Below, one piece after another: positions 41,869 through 43,675 of a stretch of 43,675 nt of DNA. The translations under genes and the position numbers were made by a program. Source of the DNA: an uncultured Eggerthellaceae bacterium. Its GTDB lineage: Bacteria > Actinomycetota > Coriobacteriia > Coriobacteriales > Eggerthellaceae. The stretch covers positions 1-43,675 of the forward strand of contig CAIFEB010000015.1 in the NCBI GenBank assembly GCA_903789375.1. The letters are read 5' to 3'. The stretch's first letter is position 1. Each line of letters begins with the position of its first letter. A model generated the notes under the pieces. It was not told the origin of the DNA and ran no database searches. It was given only the letters and a program-made list of their open reading frames with translations.

Positions 41869-43675
41869 ATGATCACTTCAGAGTCGGAGAAGCTGTACCC
41901 ATCAGGGAAAACCCTGGTCAAGCACAACGTTGCAAGCCGCATCCACGCCAAGGACGCCACGCTGTACGACTTCTCCGAAGAAGCTGAGGCGTGCGCGCGC
42001 GATTTCATGGGCTGGGTCGACCTGGCCAGCAATCCGCCGTTGCCTCTCGAGCGGATCCAGGGTTTCGCGAACGAGATCCGCGCACGCGGCGCCGAGACCA
42101 TCGTGCTCATCGGCCAGGGCGGCTCGACGCAGGCGTCGATGACCATCACCAAGTACAACAAGGTGGACGCCGCCGACATCCGCTTCCGCACGATCGACTC
42201 CGACTCGCCGGTGCGCCTGCGCGCGATGCTCGCCGAATCCGATCCGCGCACGACGCTCGTCATCGTGTCGTCCAAAAGCGGCGGCACGCTGGAGCCGCGC
42301 CTGATGCTGAGCGCCGTGCTCGACGCGTTCTCGGAGGTGCTGCCTCCCGAGGAAATCAAGAAGCACCTCTGCGCCATAACCGATCCTGGGTCGCCTCTGG
42401 CCAAACGCGCGCAGGACGAAGGCTGGGCCGGCCTGTTCCTGGGCGAGCCCACGGTGGGCGGCCGCTACTCGGCGCTGTCGGTGTTCGGGCTTCTGCCTGC
42501 GGCGCTTGTCGGCATCGACCTGCAGGCGCTGATCGACCGCGCGTGCGAGGCCGAGCGCCGCTGCAGCGAGGACAGCATCGACAATCCGGCCATCATGCTG
42601 GCGTCGTTTCTGTACGACAACTACCGGGCGGGGCGCGACAAGTTCAGCCTGTTCACGCCGAAGCGCGGCCGCGTGTTCGGCCTGTGGATCGAGCAGCTGG
42701 TGGCCGAGAGCCTGGGCAAGGGCGGCGACGGCATCCTGCCCAACATCGAGGTTGACACGCTGCTGGATTCCAAGGACCCTGGCGACCGCACCGTCATCAT
42801 GTACCAGACCAAGACCGACCTGTGGGACGAGCTCAAGAACTTCGAGATGAGCCTGTCGTACGTCGACCAGAACATCCCGCGCCTGAACTACCGCATCGAC
42901 TCGGTGGAGGAGCTGGCAGAGCATTTCGTCATGTGGGAGTACGCCATCGCCATGTGCGGCTACCTCATGGGCATCTGCCCGTTCGACCAGCCCGATGTGG
43001 CCGTGGCCAAGGCCGAGGTGAAGAAGATCCTGGCCGAGGGCCAGCCCGCGCCCGATTTCACGCAGGAATTCCTGGCGCCCGTCAACATGGGCACGGCCGA
43101 AGTGCGTCTGTCGGAGTGCTTCAAGGACTGCACCACCATTCACGACGCGCTTCACAGCCTGCTCAAGAGCGTGCAACCGGGCGATTTCTTCTCGCTCAAC
43201 GCGTTTCTGCCGTTCACGGGCGAAGGCCGTCGCGAGGCGCTCGAATCCATCCGCCACGGTGTTGCGGAGCGGCGCGGCGTGGTGTCGTGCTTGGAGGTCG
43301 GCCCGCGCTACCTGCATTCGACCGGCCAGTTCCACAAGGGCGGCCCCAACAAGGGCGTGTTCTTGGTGCTCTCGGCCGACGAGCTGAAGGACATTCCGCT
43401 TTCGAACGAGGCCGACAGCCTGGGATCGCTCGCAAAGGCGCAGGCGTCGGGCGACCTGCTGACGCTGTCCGCGCGCGGGCGCCGCTGCGTGCATCTGCAT
43501 CTGCCGGACAACTCGGGCGTGACGCTGCGGCGCCTGGCCGCCGAGGTCGACGCCGTTCTGGAGGAAATCGAAAGCGAAGAGGTCGTCGAGCGCGCGGCGC
43601 GCGAAGCGGCGCAGGCGCAAACGGCGGCTGACGAGGCTGCCGAGGCGGCGCGGCAGGCGGCGCAGGCGGCTGAGG
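41869..43675 (+). CDS. pgi: Glucose-6-phosphate isomerase (3' end beyond window)
   Basis: Starts at ATG 41869 (ATCGAAGGCGAAGAC before it) and stays open to the last base, giving 602 codons. The protein reads MITSESEKLYPSGKTLVKHN and contains the SIS-domain pieces of sugar isomerases: IVLIGQGGSTQASM, LVIVSSKSGGTLEPR, and the C-terminal SIS domain with FGLWIEQLVAESLGKGGDG. The last is the PGI signature region with its catalytic Glu. HSTGQFHKGGPNKGVFLVL is also conserved. The form resembles the isomerase half of transaldolase-isomerase fusions found in actinobacteria, but here no transaldolase part precedes it. After about residue 565 the sequence becomes an Ala/Glu-rich coiled coil (ESEEVVERAAREAAQAQ), which is unusual for PGI. 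It links glucose-6-P and fructose-6-P in the cytosol. Confidence 0.85.
   Translation, partial: MITSESEKLYPSGKTLVKHNVASRIHAKDATLYDFSEEAEACARDFMGWVDLASNPPLPLERIQGFANEIRARGAETIVLIGQGGSTQASMTITKYNKVDAADIRFRTIDSDSPVRLRAMLAESDPRTTLVIVSSKSGGTLEPRLMLSAVLDAFSEVLPPEEIKKHLCAITDPGSPLAKRAQDEGWAGLFLGEPTVGGRYSALSVFGLLPAALVGIDLQALIDRACEAERRCSEDSIDNPAIMLASFLYDNYRAGRDKFSLFTPKRGRVFGLWIEQLVAESLGKGGDGILPNIEVDTLLDSKDPGDRTVIMYQTKTDLWDELKNFEMSLSYVDQNIPRLNYRIDSVEELAEHFVMWEYAIAMCGYLMGICPFDQPDVAVAKAEVKKILAEGQPAPDFTQEFLAPVNMGTAEVRLSECFKDCTTIHDALHSLLKSVQPGDFFSLNAFLPFTGEGRREALESIRHGVAERRGVVSCLEVGPRYLHSTGQFHKGGPNKGVFLVLSADELKDIPLSNEADSLGSLAKAQASGDLLTLSARGRRCVHLHLPDNSGVTLRRLAAEVDAVLEEIESEEVVERAAREAAQAQTAADEAAEAARQAAQAAE

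Noticed and set aside
41902-43620. 572-codon minus-strand frame opposite pgi
   Set aside because: Mirror frame of a gene with strong GC third positions; the plus-strand protein has clear SIS-domain motifs.

Overview
The window looks like chromosome of a GC-rich, anaerobic actinobacterium of the class Coriobacteriia (Eggerthella/Slackia/Gordonibacter-like). The grounds are high GC, stacked DMSO-reductase-family respiratory modules with TorD-type chaperones, a sortase-built pilus locus, a T-box and a PepV-type dipeptidase. The genus is not determinable by eye.

Layout. 1-1.33 kb: no convincing gene. 1.33-2.63 kb: an IS3-family element whose transposase is broken by one extra C. 2.85-3.07 kb: a promoter followed by a compact set of nested stems ending in a hairpin plus six T, a good candidate for a stand-alone structured RNA. 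3.4-5.2 kb: rlmA and an HdeD-like membrane gene, both on the minus strand, with unusual overlapping hairpins between them. 5.6-12.9 kb: a pilus operon (two pilins, a class C sortase, a large tip-adhesin-like protein). 13.0-13.6 kb: a cysteine-containing flavoprotein.

13.8-36.1 kb is the core: a nine-gene module present twice in tandem, same order and orientation. Copy A (about 14.17-25.03 kb) and copy B (about 25.22-36.07 kb) each hold telA (minus strand), a NrfD-like 8-TM protein, a YtrA-type GntR regulator, an SPFH/slipin protein overlapping the gntR stop, then a promoter embedded in a long perfect inverted repeat, a DmsC-like anchor, a Tat-exported molybdopterin oxidoreductase, a four-cluster ferredoxin subunit, a TorD-like chaperone and a radical SAM protein. 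In copy B telA is truncated with an in-frame amber codon and nrfD has two frameshifts, while the regulator, SPFH and the whole reductase half remain intact. The two catalytic subunits differ around the presumed substrate pocket. The reductase half would send quinol electrons through the DmsC-like and FeS subunits to an extracytoplasmic Mo enzyme whose substrate is unknown; TorD would guard Tat export, and the radical SAM protein is a candidate maturation or accessory factor.

36.1-37.5 kb: a T-box leader controlling a BASS-family sodium symporter. 38.0 kb: tRNA-Leu(CAA). 38.5-40.3 kb: a PepV/Sapep-type dipeptidase with low-complexity insertions. 41.0-41.7 kb: a LytTR response regulator without an adjacent kinase. 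41.9 kb to the end: glucose-6-phosphate isomerase, running off the window.

A recurring feature is that many intergenic regions are filled with degenerate tandem repeats of 39-75 bp. All positions and alignments were read by eye; no database search was run.
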